Below, piece by piece: positions 40,887-50,959 of a DNA stretch of 64,000 nucleotides. Position numbers and translations under genes: made by a program. This DNA comes from Paramixta manurensis (lineage in GTDB: Bacteria > Pseudomonadota > Gammaproteobacteria > Enterobacterales > Enterobacteriaceae). Numbering within the stretch: the first letter of the stretch is position 1; the number at the start of each line of letters is the position of its first letter. The DNA lies in assembly GCF_013285385.1 (NCBI RefSeq), contig NZ_CP054212.1, forward strand, positions 2,356,001-2,420,000. Reading direction: 5' to 3'. The notes under the pieces are model-generated. The model was not told the DNA's origin. It saw only the letters and a program-made list of their open reading frames with translations, and ran no database searches.

Positions 40887-41693
40887 ATGCGCATAACGGC
40901 TGTGTTTTTAGTGGGTTTTTTATCCTTATCGTTTTATACCCATGCGGATGACGATGCGACCAGCGAAGACGATACCCGGACGCTGTTTTTTGGCAAAGAT
41001 GATCGTAAACCGGTTGCAGACACCACCAGCATTCCCTGGGAAGCCATTGGTCAGTTAGAGACGGAAAGTGGCAACCTCTGTAGCGCGACGTTAATTTCCG
41101 CCCATTTAGCGCTCACTGCCGGACACTGTCTGGTCAACCCGCCGGATGGTTCGCTGGATAAGCCGGTCGCGTTGCGCTTTATCGCCGGTGAAAAAGGCTG
41201 GCGCTATGAAATTCACGATATTATCGCGCGGGTCAATCCGGCTCTGGGCAAAAAGCTCAAACCAGACGGCGATGGCTGGATTGTTCCGGCATCGGCCGCC
41301 CCGGATGATTATGGTTTGATTATCTTGCGTAACCCGCCGTCGGGCATTACGCCGGTTCCGTTGTTCGAGGGATCGCGGAGCGAACTAACCGCTGCGCTAA
41401 AAGCTACCGGGCGCAAAGTGACGCAGGCCGGTTACCCGGAGGATCATCTGGATACGCTCTACTCCCATCAGGATTGTTTAATTACCGGTTGGGCTCAACG
41501 TACCGTTCTCTCGCACCAGTGCGATACCTTGCCGGGCGATAGCGGTTCACCTTTGTTATTGAAAAACCAGGCGGGCTGGCAACTGATTGCGGTACAAAGT
41601 TCGGCGCCTGCTGCGAAAGATCGTTACCGGGCCGATAACCGGGCGATTGCGGTAACCGCTTTTCGTGAGCAACTGGAAACGCTGGCGAAATAG
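40887..41693 (+). CDS. ydgD: Trypsin-like periplasmic serine protease YdgD
   Basis: A 268-residue secreted protein with a signal peptide of about 20 residues (ending YTHA) and a chymotrypsin-fold protease domain with the full catalytic triad: H80 in LTAGHC, an Asp in APDDYGLI (140/141) and S219 in LPGDSGSP. Cys pairs at 65/81 and around 197/212 fit disulphides. It matches E. coli YdgD, which also follows asr/ydgU, a placement suggesting a role in periplasmic processing during acid stress (inference). Its substrate is not established. Confidence 0.9.
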   Translation: MRITAVFLVGFLSLSFYTHADDDATSEDDTRTLFFGKDDRKPVADTTSIPWEAIGQLETESGNLCSATLISAHLALTAGHCLVNPPDGSLDKPVALRFIAGEKGWRYEIHDIIARVNPALGKKLKPDGDGWIVPASAAPDDYGLIILRNPPSGITPVPLFEGSRSELTAALKATGRKVTQAGYPEDHLDTLYSHQDCLITGWAQRTVLSHQCDTLPGDSGSPLLLKNQAGWQLIAVQSSAPAAKDRYRADNRAIAVTAFREQLETLAK

Positions 41694-41709
41694 CTGATAT
41701 CCTCGCCAG

Positions 41710-41738
41710 CCAGGCGGCACTAACGCCGCCTGGTTCGG
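41710..41738. terminator. Hairpin between convergent ydgD and hrpA
   Basis: CCAGGCGGC / GCCGCCTGG 9-base-pair stem with loop ACTAAC, followed by TTCGGTT on the plus strand. Confidence 0.6.
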
Positions 41739-44700
41739 TTAAGCGACAATTTGCTCCATTGCCTGAATAATACGCTTATCGGAAATCGGGAATGGCGTCC
41801 CCAACTGTTGGGCAAAATAACTGACCCGCAGCTCCTCAATCATCCAACGGATCTCTTGCACATCCTCATCATCACGGCGCAAAGGCGGAAGCTTATTGAG
41901 CCAGCTTTGCCAGGCTTGTTGTACCTGCTCAACTTTTAACATCCGCGCGCGATCGCTATGGGGATCAACCGGCAGCTTTTCCAGGCGCCGTTCAATGGCC
42001 TGTAGATAACGCAGCGTATCCGGCAAACGTTTCCAGCCGTTTTGCGTGACAAAACCGCGATACACCAACCCAGCCATTTGCGCTTTAATATCCGATAACG
42101 CCAGCGCCATACTCATATCGACACGCCCCTTTAGGCGTTTATTGATAGTGAAGACTGCGGTTAAAATTTGCTCCACGCTTTGCGCAATTTCAACCACCGT
42201 ATCATTGAGTTCCGCGCGAACCTTGTCATGTAAACGCGTAAATTCATCCCGTTTCCACGTTGGCCCGCCAAACCCGGCGATTAACTTATCTACGCCACAC
42301 GCAATGCAATCATCGATCAGATCGAGCACCTTACCGTAAGGGTTAAAATAGAGCCCCAACTTGGCTTTATTCGGTAATTTTTCGTGCAGATATTTAATCG
42401 GCGAAGGAATATTGAGTAGCAGCAAGCGCCGTTGCCCCTGCCACATGCGCTTTTGTTGCTCATGCTGGCTATCGAACAGGCGGATCGCCACGCTCTCTTT
42501 CTCATCCACCAACGCAGGCCATGCCTTGACGCTGTAATTGCCGCGTTTTTGTTCAAAATGGTCGGGCAAATCACCGAAGCTCCAGATATGCAACCCACTC
42601 TGTTCTAGCCCCTCGTCCGCCACATTCGAAAGCGTTTCCTGCACTTTCTCTTTAAGTTGCGCTTTCAGTTCAGTAAGGTCTTTGCCCTCTTTCAGTTTGC
42701 GGTTTTTATCATCCACCACCCGAAAGGTGATTTTAAGATGATCGGGCACCTGTTCCCACTGCCACGCCTCGCGCTCAATGGTAACACCGCTCATACGCCG
42801 AAATTCACGCTCCAGCGCATCCAGTAACGGCGTTTCCAGCGGCGTGGCCCGCCCTAAAAAGGCTTCTGCGTAATTTGGCGCCGGAACAAAGTTGCGACGT
42901 ATTGGCTTTGGTAGCGATTTAATTAACGCGATGACCAGTTCGCGCCGGACGCCAGGGATTTGCCACTCAAACCCGGCGGCATCAACCTGGTTGAGTAACG
43001 GCAGCGGAATATGAACCGTCACGCCATCCGCATCAGCGCCCGGTTCAAACTGGTAGCTCAGGCGCAGTTTTAAATTACCCTGATACCAAAAATTCGGGTA
43101 ATCCAGTTTACTTACCGCTTCGGCGCCCTCTTTAATCAACATTTGCTTATCAAAGTTAAGCAATTCGGGCGTTTCGCGTCCGGCGGTTTTCCACCAGCTA
43201 TCAAAATGACGCGCCGAGACCACATCATGCCCAATGCGGCTGTCGTAGAAGGTAAACAGCGTTTCATCATCAACTAAAATATCGCGTCGACGCGTCTTGT
43301 GTTCCAGATCTTCAACTTCGTTACGCAATCTCTGGTTTGCCTGGAAGAACGCGTGTCGCGTCTGCCAGTCACCCTCAACCAACGCATGGCGAATAAATAA
43401 CTCACGTGACAACTGCGGGTCGATTTTACCGTAATTCACCTTTCGCGCCGCCACGATCGGCAGGCCATACAGCGTCACTTTCTCCGCCGCCATCACTGCG
43501 CCCTGCGCTTTTTCCCAATGCGGCTCGCTGTAACTACGTTTTAATAAATGCTGAGCGACCGGCTCGATCCACTCCGGATCGATACGCGCGGCAATGCGCC
43601 CCCACAACCGACTGGTTTCCACCAGTTCTGCAACCATCGTCCATTTGGGCGGCTTTTTAAACAGACCGGAACCGGGAAAAATGGCGAACCGCGCATTGCG
43701 CGCGCCGGTAAACTCCTGCTTCTCGGCATCTTTCTGGCCGATATGCGACAACAAACCGGTTAATAAGGCGGTATGTATTTCCCGGTATGGCGCGGGTTCA
43801 CTGTTCACCGGCATCCCTAACTCACGCACCACCTGACGCAATTGGGTATAAATATCCTGCCATTCGCGTACTCGCAGGTAGTTAAGGTAATCGCTTTTGC
43901 ACTGACGGCGAAACTGGTTGCCGGACAGCGCTTTTTGCTGCTCCTGTACATAGTTCCACAGATTCACGAAGGTCAGGAAATCTGACTCTTTATCGGCAAA
44001 ACGGCGATGTTTTTCGTCTGATGCCTGTTGCTTCTCAACCGGGCGCTCACGCGGATCCTGAATCGATAACGCGGCGGTAATAATCATCGCTTCACGCACA
44101 CAGCCATATTTTTGCGCTTCCAGCACCATGCGTGCCAGGCGCGGGTCAACCGGTAATTGCGCCAGTTGGCGGCCTGAAGCGGTGAGTTGATAGCGTTGCT
44201 GCTCTTGCTGAACAATGGCACCCAGCTCTTCCAACAACCGGACGCCGTCCTGAATGTGACGTTTATCCGGTGCTTCCACAAACGGGAAAGCGCTAATATC
44301 GCCCAACCCTAGCGCAGTCATTTGCAAAATAACCGAGGCGAGATTGGTGCGCAGAATTTCCGGGTCGGTAAACGCCGGGCGACTGAGAAAATCATCTTCG
44401 GAATAAAGACGAATACAGATCCCTTCCGAGACGCGCCCGCAGCGCCCTTTACGCTGATTAGCCGACGCCTGCGAAATGGGCTCAATCGGTAAACGTTGTA
44501 CCTTGGTACGATAGCTATAACGGCTGATACGCGCAGTACCAGGATCGATAACGTATTTGATCCCCGGCACGGTGAGCGAGGTTTCCGCCACATTGGTCGC
44601 CAGCACAATACGCCGACCGCCGTGAGACTGGAAAACCCGGTTCTGCTCGGCATTGGACAAACGTGCATACAGCGGCAGGATTTCCGTATGCGGTAAATCG

Positions 44701-45641
44701 CGCTTTTGCAATGCATCGGCGGTATCGCGGATTTCCCGCTCGCCGCTCATAAAAATCAAAATATCGCCGCGACTCTCCTGACCTAATTCATCAACTGCGT
44801 CGAAAATAGCCTGTAACTGATCGCGATCGCTTTCATCGGCCTCTTCCGCCACCGGACGATAACGCATCTCAACCGGATAAGTCCGCCCGGACACTTCGAT
44901 AATGGGCGCCTGATTAAAGTGGCGTGAGAACCGCTCCGGGTCGATGGTGGCGGAAGTAATAATGACTTTCAGATCCGGGCGACGCGGCAATAACTCACGT
45001 AGGTAGCCGAGCAAAAAGTCGATATTCAGGCTACGTTCATGCGCTTCATCAATAATCAGAGTGTCATACTGCATCAGCATCCGATCGTGCTGGATCTCCG
45101 CCAGCAAAATGCCGTCGGTCATCAGTTTCACTTGGGTTGTGTCACCGACCTGATCGTTAAAACGCACTTTATAACCTACGCAGCCGCCCAGCGTGCTCTC
45201 TAACTCCTCGGCAATACGGTTAGCCACGGTACGCGCCGCCAGGCGACGCGGCTGTGTATGACCGATTAACCCTTTCACGCCGCGCCCCAGCGCCAGGCAA
45301 ATTTTGGGCAATTGAGTGGTTTTACCGGAACCCGTTTCACCGGCGACAATCACCACCTGATGATCGCGAATCGCCGCCGCAATATCCTGCTGCTTCTGAC
45401 TAACCGGCAGGTTTTCCGGAAACGTAATCACCGGCGTCGCGGCGCGTCGTTGCTGTATTCGTTGTTGTGCCGCATCAATTTCATGACGCAATGACTCAGC
45501 AACTTCACGCAGGGCTGCCGGATTTTTTATTTTCTTTGCGCCTTGTAAGCGACGCTGGAAACGCTGACGGTCACGTAGTGAGACCTCATCAAGACGGGAC
45601 CAGAGCGCCGCTAACGGCGAAGTATTGGGTTCTACAGACAT
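41739..45641 (-). CDS. hrpA: ATP-dependent RNA helicase HrpA
   Basis: A 1300-residue DEAH-box helicase, the full E. coli length. Walker A GETGSGKTT is at residues 101-109 and DEAH at 198-201, with SAT (ITSATIDPERF) and the helicase-C motif QRKGRCGRVSEGICIRLY; HA2, OB-fold and a long HrpA-specific C-terminal region follow. HrpA processes fimbrial mRNA and rescues stalled or collided ribosomes in E. coli. The start codon has only a weak AAAAGATA upstream. It is divergent from azoR. Confidence 0.97.
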   Translation of the reverse strand: MSVEPNTSPLAALWSRLDEVSLRDRQRFQRRLQGAKKIKNPAALREVAESLRHEIDAAQQRIQQRRAATPVITFPENLPVSQKQQDIAAAIRDHQVVIVAGETGSGKTTQLPKICLALGRGVKGLIGHTQPRRLAARTVANRIAEELESTLGGCVGYKVRFNDQVGDTTQVKLMTDGILLAEIQHDRMLMQYDTLIIDEAHERSLNIDFLLGYLRELLPRRPDLKVIITSATIDPERFSRHFNQAPIIEVSGRTYPVEMRYRPVAEEADESDRDQLQAIFDAVDELGQESRGDILIFMSGEREIRDTADALQKRDLPHTEILPLYARLSNAEQNRVFQSHGGRRIVLATNVAETSLTVPGIKYVIDPGTARISRYSYRTKVQRLPIEPISQASANQRKGRCGRVSEGICIRLYSEDDFLSRPAFTDPEILRTNLASVILQMTALGLGDISAFPFVEAPDKRHIQDGVRLLEELGAIVQQEQQRYQLTASGRQLAQLPVDPRLARMVLEAQKYGCVREAMIITAALSIQDPRERPVEKQQASDEKHRRFADKESDFLTFVNLWNYVQEQQKALSGNQFRRQCKSDYLNYLRVREWQDIYTQLRQVVRELGMPVNSEPAPYREIHTALLTGLLSHIGQKDAEKQEFTGARNARFAIFPGSGLFKKPPKWTMVAELVETSRLWGRIAARIDPEWIEPVAQHLLKRSYSEPHWEKAQGAVMAAEKVTLYGLPIVAARKVNYGKIDPQLSRELFIRHALVEGDWQTRHAFFQANQRLRNEVEDLEHKTRRRDILVDDETLFTFYDSRIGHDVVSARHFDSWWKTAGRETPELLNFDKQMLIKEGAEAVSKLDYPNFWYQGNLKLRLSYQFEPGADADGVTVHIPLPLLNQVDAAGFEWQIPGVRRELVIALIKSLPKPIRRNFVPAPNYAEAFLGRATPLETPLLDALEREFRRMSGVTIEREAWQWEQVPDHLKITFRVVDDKNRKLKEGKDLTELKAQLKEKVQETLSNVADEGLEQSGLHIWSFGDLPDHFEQKRGNYSVKAWPALVDEKESVAIRLFDSQHEQQKRMWQGQRRLLLLNIPSPIKYLHEKLPNKAKLGLYFNPYGKVLDLIDDCIACGVDKLIAGFGGPTWKRDEFTRLHDKVRAELNDTVVEIAQSVEQILTAVFTINKRLKGRVDMSMALALSDIKAQMAGLVYRGFVTQNGWKRLPDTLRYLQAIERRLEKLPVDPHSDRARMLKVEQVQQAWQSWLNKLPPLRRDDEDVQEIRWMIEELRVSYFAQQLGTPFPISDKRIIQAMEQIVA

Positions 45642-45897
45642 TATCTTTTACCTTCTACGCACAGCGGCCGTTCAGAGCGATGAAACCACTGCGGGTCGCC
45701 GGCTGAACCGGCATCTATTTTGCTGCCGCGCATAGTAGCACAGCCCGATAATTACGTGCGTTGCCTACCCACGTATACTTCTTCAATATTTTCGAATATA
45801 AGTCTCGAAATATTGCGCTATCACTTGGTTAAGAATGACCATAGAGTGTATTTCAACGAGCGGATGGCCTTTCCGCGCTAACAGACAGGAAAAAATC

Positions 45898-46497
45898 ATG
45901 AGCAAAGTTTTAGTTCTGAAATCCAGTATTCTCGCCGGTTATTCCCAGTCAAGCCAACTGGCTGATTTTTACGCTGAGCAGGTCTCTGCCAAAGGCGATC
46001 AGGTTACGGTACGCGATTTAGCAGCGAACCCGATTCCGGTACTTGACGGCGAACTGGTTGGCGCGCTGCGTCCTTCCGATAGCCCGCTGACGCCGCGTCA
46101 GCAAGAAGCGTTAGCGCTGTCTGATGAACTGATTGCCGAGCTGCAAGCTCATGATGTGATTGTTATTGCGGCACCCATGTACAATTTCAATATCCCGACG
46201 CAATTGAAAAACTATTTTGACCTGATCGCCCGTGCAGGCGTGACTTTCCGTTACACCGAAGCTGGCCCGGAAGGCCTGGTGAAAGGCAAGCGTGCGGTCA
46301 TCCTCTCCAGCCGCGGTGGGATCCATAAAGACACCCCTACCGACCTGTTAACGCCGTATGTAAAACTGTTCCTCGGTTTCCTCGGTATCACTGACGTAAA
46401 CTTCGTGTTTGCTGAAGGCATCGCCTATGGGCCGGAAGTGGCAACCAAGTCCACCACCGACGCGAAAGATGCTATCAAACAAATCGTTGCCGCGTAA
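45898..46497 (+). CDS. azoR: FMN-dependent NADH-azoreductase AzoR
   Basis: A 199-residue flavoprotein matching E. coli AzoR (AcpD): MSKVLVLKSSILAGYSQSSQL at the N-terminus is the FMN phosphate loop, APMYNFNIPTQLKNYFDLIARAG and TFRYTEAGPEGLVKGKRAVI the flavin ring contacts, and SSRGG(I)HKD the last loop. It reduces quinones and azo compounds with NADH and protects against thiol stress. ATG 45898 has AGGAAAAA upstream. It is divergent from hrpA and convergent with ydbL, with a GCGCCAC / GTGGCGC hairpin (46519-46540) in between. Confidence 0.95.
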   Translation: MSKVLVLKSSILAGYSQSSQLADFYAEQVSAKGDQVTVRDLAANPIPVLDGELVGALRPSDSPLTPRQQEALALSDELIAELQAHDVIVIAAPMYNFNIPTQLKNYFDLIARAGVTFRYTEAGPEGLVKGKRAVILSSRGGIHKDTPTDLLTPYVKLFLGFLGITDVNFVFAEGIAYGPEVATKSTTDAKDAIKQIVAA

Positions 46498-46564
46498 TTA
46501 GTGACGCTGTAACGCAAGGCGCCACACGGACGGGTGGCGCTCCTGCTTATTTTTGCCAGACTGG

Positions 46565-46885
46565 CTATTTTTTCAGCCATTGTCCGTTAATACCACGCAC
46601 ATATTCGCCCGCCGCCGCACGCTGAACCAACTTCTCACCGGCAATACGCGCCACCGCAGACGTGGTGAGATTGTTACGCTGCGCCAATTGCTGATATTGC
46701 ACCTCGCGTCCCTTATTTACCCGCTCAACCAAAGCGCGCGTTTGTGCATCCTGCTTTAGCGGTGCGACATAACCACTCAACGTTTCCCCTACTCGCCTCT
46801 GTTGGCGTGCTTCATCCAGCGTTAAGGCACTGGCTAACGGGGAAAATAACAGCGCGCAGACGCACGCCCAGGCCACTCTTTTCAT
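46565..46885 (-). CDS. ydbL: YdbL, periplasmic DUF1318 protein
   Basis: A 106-residue secreted protein: a signal peptide ending in ASA, then TLDEARQQRRVGETLSGYVAPLK, and the end VQRAAAGEYVRGINGQWLKK, as in E. coli YdbL. In E. coli YdbL modulates the intermembrane YdbH-YnbE bridge involved in phospholipid transport. ATG 46885 was preferred over ATG 46891 because AGGA is correctly spaced for it. It is the third gene of ydbH-ynbE-ydbL, 12 bases after ynbE. Confidence 0.9.
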   Translation of the reverse strand: MKRVAWACVCALLFSPLASALTLDEARQQRRVGETLSGYVAPLKQDAQTRALVERVNKGREVQYQQLAQRNNLTTSAVARIAGEKLVQRAAAGEYVRGINGQWLKK

Positions 46886-46897
46886 CGGCATTTCCTG

Positions 46898-47092
46898 TCA
46901 GAACAAATCGCTCTGATTCTTCAGTAAGGCTTCCACATCTTTATCGACTTTGATATGGATTTCATGTTCGATTTTTACATTCATATTAATGGTTATCGGC
47001 TCTTTCGGCGCCGCAACCTCAATACGCGGCACGCAACCAGCCAACAGCCCGCTCAATGCGAACAACGCGAGGTGCCTCAGCCTTAATATCAT
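46898..47092 (-). CDS. ynbE: YnbE, small outer-membrane lipoprotein
   Basis: A 64-residue lipoprotein with lipobox LLAGC and the strongly conserved mature part PRIEVAAPKEPITINMNVKI and EHEIHIKVDKDVEALL, ending SDLF, as in E. coli YnbE. YnbE multimers are reported to form a beta-stacked bridge with the AsmA-like protein YdbH. The start codon overlaps the ydbH stop region by four bases, so translation is coupled. Confidence 0.93.
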   Translation of the reverse strand: MILRLRHLALFALSGLLAGCVPRIEVAAPKEPITINMNVKIEHEIHIKVDKDVEALLKNQSDLF

Positions 47093-49710
47093 GGTTTTTG
47101 TTCCTTCTGCGACGGCAAGGTGGCGTTATCCTCCACCCAGGATTGCAAGTTATCGCCAAAGCGCAAGCTGCGCCAGAGCTGGAAGAGGTTTTCCCGATGG
47201 GTATAGTTCAACAAGACGCGTTGGGTACGGTTAATAAAGCGGCTTTTCCCATCCACCTGCGCGCTCATAGTAAGGTCACCAATGGTGTTCAGATTGAGCG
47301 TGGCCCAGGCCCGTGAAATCTCCATATAACGCAGCCAATCCAGCGCAGCGCCAGCGGCAACATTATTGCGGGTAATCGCATCCGCCATGTCTTTATCAAG
47401 ACGTAAAGTCAGGCTGCCCTCGTTGGCTATCCAGCCATCTTTAACCAGCCACTGTGAATGATTAACCCATAGCGGCAGTTCACCGTTGATATGCCCGGAC
47501 ATGGCAATCTGCTTAGGATTGATGGCGGTAACCAGTTCGCTAAGATTGATCCCTCTTAACCGCAGGGTCGCCGCCGCGTGTTGCGGTAACCCAAGGTGCG
47601 CCATGCTCAGCGTCCCGCCAAGCATATCAACGCTGACATTAGTCAGGTCGAGCGGTTGGCGTTCACTCCACGGGTAGCTCCCCTGAAGATCGGCGCTAAT
47701 GTTTGCCATCGCAAACTGATTATTGATTGCCTTGATGCGTAGCGACACTGGCCCACGCGCGCCAAAGACCCACTGATGTGCCTTCAGGCGGAAAGGGAGC
47801 GAAAAATCGATGCCGTTTATTTCGTTGTCCGGCATTTTTACGCTGCCATCCTTAACCACCCAATGCCCGCCGGCTTCCAGCCCTTGATCGCTGGCGGCGG
47901 AAAATGCCACTTGCGCTTTCAGGCTGCCCGACTGAATGCGCATTTTCAGATCCGGGCTTAGCAACGACTGAAAGGCAGTCAGCGATTGTTGCGGCCACCA
48001 GGCCTGACCACGCAGACGGATGCCATCCCAACGACCATTCACGCGCAGCGGGCCAATGGCGTCGGCCGAGAGCGAGCCGTTGAACAGGAAGCGTGCCGGG
48101 TCGCGCCCTTTTACCGCCAGCGACAAGGTAGAAGGCGGTAAATATCCTCCGCTGCTTAACGCAGTGCGTTGTGCGACCAGTTGTAGCTCACCATTAAAAG
48201 CAGGATGTTGCGTATCGCGTTGCCACACCACCGGTTTTGTGATGGTCAGCCGCGGCGCATTGACATCCACCATTCCGTATTGCAAGCGATCAAAGCCGGT
48301 TGAGAGTGTCGCCAGCGTAAGCGTACTGTCATGCCATTCGCCAGTACCGCGCACATCCCACTGTGCGGCTAATGGCGCCATATAGCCGTTGCCCCAATAA
48401 CGCCAGGCCCAGCGGCCGTTATCCGGCCAAAAATTTTGCGACTTCCCGTCCAAATGCAGGGTAAAGCGCCCCATATTCGGATCATGCGCGCGGAGTATCG
48501 CCTGCAAGCGCCCGTCAACCCCCGCCTGAGAAACCTTGAGGCCGGCTAGCGGCCAGCGGGCTTCATCAACCTCTAAGGTTGACAGGAGCCGTCCGCGCAT
48601 GCGCAATAACGCGCCGGGCTGAAGTTCTACCAGCGGATTGAGCACTGAGCCTCTCATGATGCCGGGGATCGCGGCATAAAATTGTAAATCCTGGAGTTTG
48701 CTTTCTCCGGTTAATTGCAGCGGCAACGCGCTATCAACAAAATCCAACCGGCCGGGCCCAAAACTCAAGACCACGTTACCTTTACCACCGCGCCCTTGAG
48801 TTAACAGATTAAAACGCCCCTGAAAAACGGTCGCGGATAACCCTTGCCGCCAGTGCGTCAAACTCAGGTTAAGGCCGCCCGCGAGCGGCTGCGCGGCGTA
48901 GGGCCAGCGCCACTGCCCCTGTTCAATCATCAACCGGTCGGCGGAAAGCGTCCACGGTAAGCGCAGTAGCGGCGTCTGATCATGCTGCGCCAGCACGCTG
49001 AAGGTTCCTTTCTGTTGCTGCCAGTCAAGCGCTAATATCAATGGCTGCGGTATCTGCTGTAAGGCCAATGTCCCGGCAACATGGCCGCTCGTCGGCAAAG
49101 TATCCGGCACTTCAGGCAGGGTTAGTTTACCGCTCAGCGTCAGCGGTTGTTGCAACAACGGATGTGAAAGACTGAACCGGTTTAGTGTTAATTGACGGCC
49201 ACTCAGGCGCGCGTCTAACCGCAAATTTTTGCCCTGGTAATGGAGAGTTTGGCGCGCCGGACTCACCGCCAAATCCAACGCCCCGGCCCATTCAGGATAA
49301 GGAGAGAGTGTTAATTGATGTACCACCAGATGCGCATGTGGCAACAGCGCTTGCCACTGCGCCAGCGTGCGCGGCGCGGTAGTATCGGGCGCGCTTTGCG
49401 TCAGTTGATTGAGACACGCGCTATCCAGCGTGATTTTATCTGCCTCCGCTTCCCAGCGCGAGTGATGCCAACCCAGCGAAACCTGCGTCAATGCAACCAG
49501 TTCACAATCACCCACCCGATAATGCACGCCGGGTAAAACCAGACTGCCGTTTCGCCATCCCAGCCGGCCATCAAAGGCAATGGCAGTATTCTGCGGCAGC
49601 CAAATGCCCGCCAGGCGCGGCAACCATTCGGTGATGGTTAATACGCTCCCGACCAATAAAAGGATCAGCGCCAGCATCGCGGCACAGAAAACGTTGAAGC
49701 CACGGCTCAT
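47089..49710 (-). CDS. ydbH: YdbH, AsmA-like intermembrane phospholipid transport protein
   Basis: An 873-residue protein with one N-terminal membrane helix (about residues 5-28) and a long beta-rich periplasmic AsmA-type domain, matching E. coli YdbH throughout (e.g. TLAQWQALLPHAHL, LTQGRGGKGNVVLSFGPG, VNGRWDGIRLRGQAWWPQQSL, DWLRYMEISRAWATLNL, LWRSLRFGDNLQSWVEDNA). With TamB and YhdP it forms the redundant set carrying phospholipids to the outer membrane. ATG 49710 gives the family N-terminus; the same frame runs about 150 codons further upstream across the ldhA start and is rejected. First gene of ydbH-ynbE-ydbL. Confidence 0.94.
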   Translation of the reverse strand: MSRGFNVFCAAMLALILLLVGSVLTITEWLPRLAGIWLPQNTAIAFDGRLGWRNGSLVLPGVHYRVGDCELVALTQVSLGWHHSRWEAEADKITLDSACLNQLTQSAPDTTAPRTLAQWQALLPHAHLVVHQLTLSPYPEWAGALDLAVSPARQTLHYQGKNLRLDARLSGRQLTLNRFSLSHPLLQQPLTLSGKLTLPEVPDTLPTSGHVAGTLALQQIPQPLILALDWQQQKGTFSVLAQHDQTPLLRLPWTLSADRLMIEQGQWRWPYAAQPLAGGLNLSLTHWRQGLSATVFQGRFNLLTQGRGGKGNVVLSFGPGRLDFVDSALPLQLTGESKLQDLQFYAAIPGIMRGSVLNPLVELQPGALLRMRGRLLSTLEVDEARWPLAGLKVSQAGVDGRLQAILRAHDPNMGRFTLHLDGKSQNFWPDNGRWAWRYWGNGYMAPLAAQWDVRGTGEWHDSTLTLATLSTGFDRLQYGMVDVNAPRLTITKPVVWQRDTQHPAFNGELQLVAQRTALSSGGYLPPSTLSLAVKGRDPARFLFNGSLSADAIGPLRVNGRWDGIRLRGQAWWPQQSLTAFQSLLSPDLKMRIQSGSLKAQVAFSAASDQGLEAGGHWVVKDGSVKMPDNEINGIDFSLPFRLKAHQWVFGARGPVSLRIKAINNQFAMANISADLQGSYPWSERQPLDLTNVSVDMLGGTLSMAHLGLPQHAAATLRLRGINLSELVTAINPKQIAMSGHINGELPLWVNHSQWLVKDGWIANEGSLTLRLDKDMADAITRNNVAAGAALDWLRYMEISRAWATLNLNTIGDLTMSAQVDGKSRFINRTQRVLLNYTHRENLFQLWRSLRFGDNLQSWVEDNATLPSQKEQKP

Positions 49711-49921
49711 GGCGGCGAATTCCTGTTCTCTCGGTGAAATTCCTGTCTTGAATGATGGCACGTTACGGCGTAAGGGTGAAGTTTTTCGCCGGGAAATCAT
49801 CGCGATGAGAGTACGGCCCAGGCAGATAAAGCGATAGAGGGCTCCGACCGTGAGAATAATTGTTATTATGTCCGATGCCGGAGGTAAAATGGGCCGGTGG
49901 CATGACGACAGGAGATCGGCA

Positions 49922-50914
49922 ATGAAACTCGCGGTATACAGCACCAAACAGTATGACCGAAAATATCTGGAACAGGTTAACCAGGCGTTTGGCTTTGAAC
50001 TGGAGTTTTTTGATTTTTTGCTCACTGCCCGCACGGCTAAAAACGCCGTGGGTTGTGACGCGGTCTGTATTTTTGTGAATGACGATGGCAGCCGTCCGGT
50101 ATTGGAAGAGTTGGCGGAGCTTGGGGTGAAATTTATCGCACTGCGTTGCGCGGGTTTCAACAATGTTGACCTGCAAGCGGCAAAAGAGCTAGGGCTCGCG
50201 GTAGTGCGTGTCCCGGCCTATTCGCCTGAAGCGGTTGCTGAACATGCGGTGGGCATGATGATGACGTTAAACCGCCGCATCCATCGCGCTTATCAGCGTA
50301 CGCGCGACGCCAATTTCTCCCTGGAAGGGTTGATTGGCTTTAATATGCACGGGCGTACTGCCGGGGTGATCGGAACCGGTAAAATTGGTATCGCCACCTT
50401 GCGCATCCTGAACGGTTTTGGGATGAGATTATTAGCGCACGATCCTTACCCTAATCCACAGGCGCTGGCGTTAGGCGCGGAATATGTGGATATTCATACG
50501 CTGTTCCAGCAATCCGATGTTATTTCGCTGCACTGTCCATTGACGCCCGAAAACCATCATCTACTGGATAATCACGCTTTTGCACAGATGAAAGATGGGG
50601 TCATGATTATTAACACTAGCCGCGGTGGGTTGATTGATTCGCAAGCGGCGATTGAGGCATTAAAACAGCAGAAAATCGGCGCGTTGGGGATGGATGTTTA
50701 CGAAAACGAACGCGATTTATTCTTCGAAGATAAATCGAACGATGTGATCCAGGATGATGTTTTTCGCCGTCTGTCTGCCTGCCACAACGTGCTGTTCACC
50801 GGCCATCAGGCTTTTTTAACCGCAGAAGCGCTAACCGCGATTTCACACACCACGCTGGAAAATTTGCAACAACTGGTAAATGGCACGCCCTGCGCGAATA
50901 GCATCAGCATTTAA
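49922..50914 (+). CDS. ldhA: D-lactate dehydrogenase, fermentative
   Basis: A 330-residue NAD-dependent D-lactate dehydrogenase, essentially the E. coli LdhA length. It has the N-terminal MKLAVYSTKQYDRKYLEQVN, the dinucleotide loop GVIGTGKIGIATLRI, the catalytic Arg in INTSRGGLID, Glu in VYENERDLF and His in LFTGHQAFLTAEAL. It reduces pyruvate to D-lactate during fermentation. ATG 49922 has AGGAG upstream. Divergent from ydbH, the same arrangement as in E. coli. A GGGCGAA / TTCGCCC hairpin follows at 50924-50943. Confidence 0.97.
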   Translation: MKLAVYSTKQYDRKYLEQVNQAFGFELEFFDFLLTARTAKNAVGCDAVCIFVNDDGSRPVLEELAELGVKFIALRCAGFNNVDLQAAKELGLAVVRVPAYSPEAVAEHAVGMMMTLNRRIHRAYQRTRDANFSLEGLIGFNMHGRTAGVIGTGKIGIATLRILNGFGMRLLAHDPYPNPQALALGAEYVDIHTLFQQSDVISLHCPLTPENHHLLDNHAFAQMKDGVMIINTSRGGLIDSQAAIEALKQQKIGALGMDVYENERDLFFEDKSNDVIQDDVFRRLSACHNVLFTGHQAFLTAEALTAISHTTLENLQQLVNGTPCANSISI

Positions 50915-50959
50915 TCGCTCCACGGGCGAAACGGACTTCGCCCATTGAGCAATACGCGG

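Noticed and set aside
49711..50163. N-terminal extension of ydbH by about 150 codons
   Set aside because: It overlaps the ldhA start and promoter, has no membrane-protein N-terminus, and the E. coli-like helix begins at 49710.
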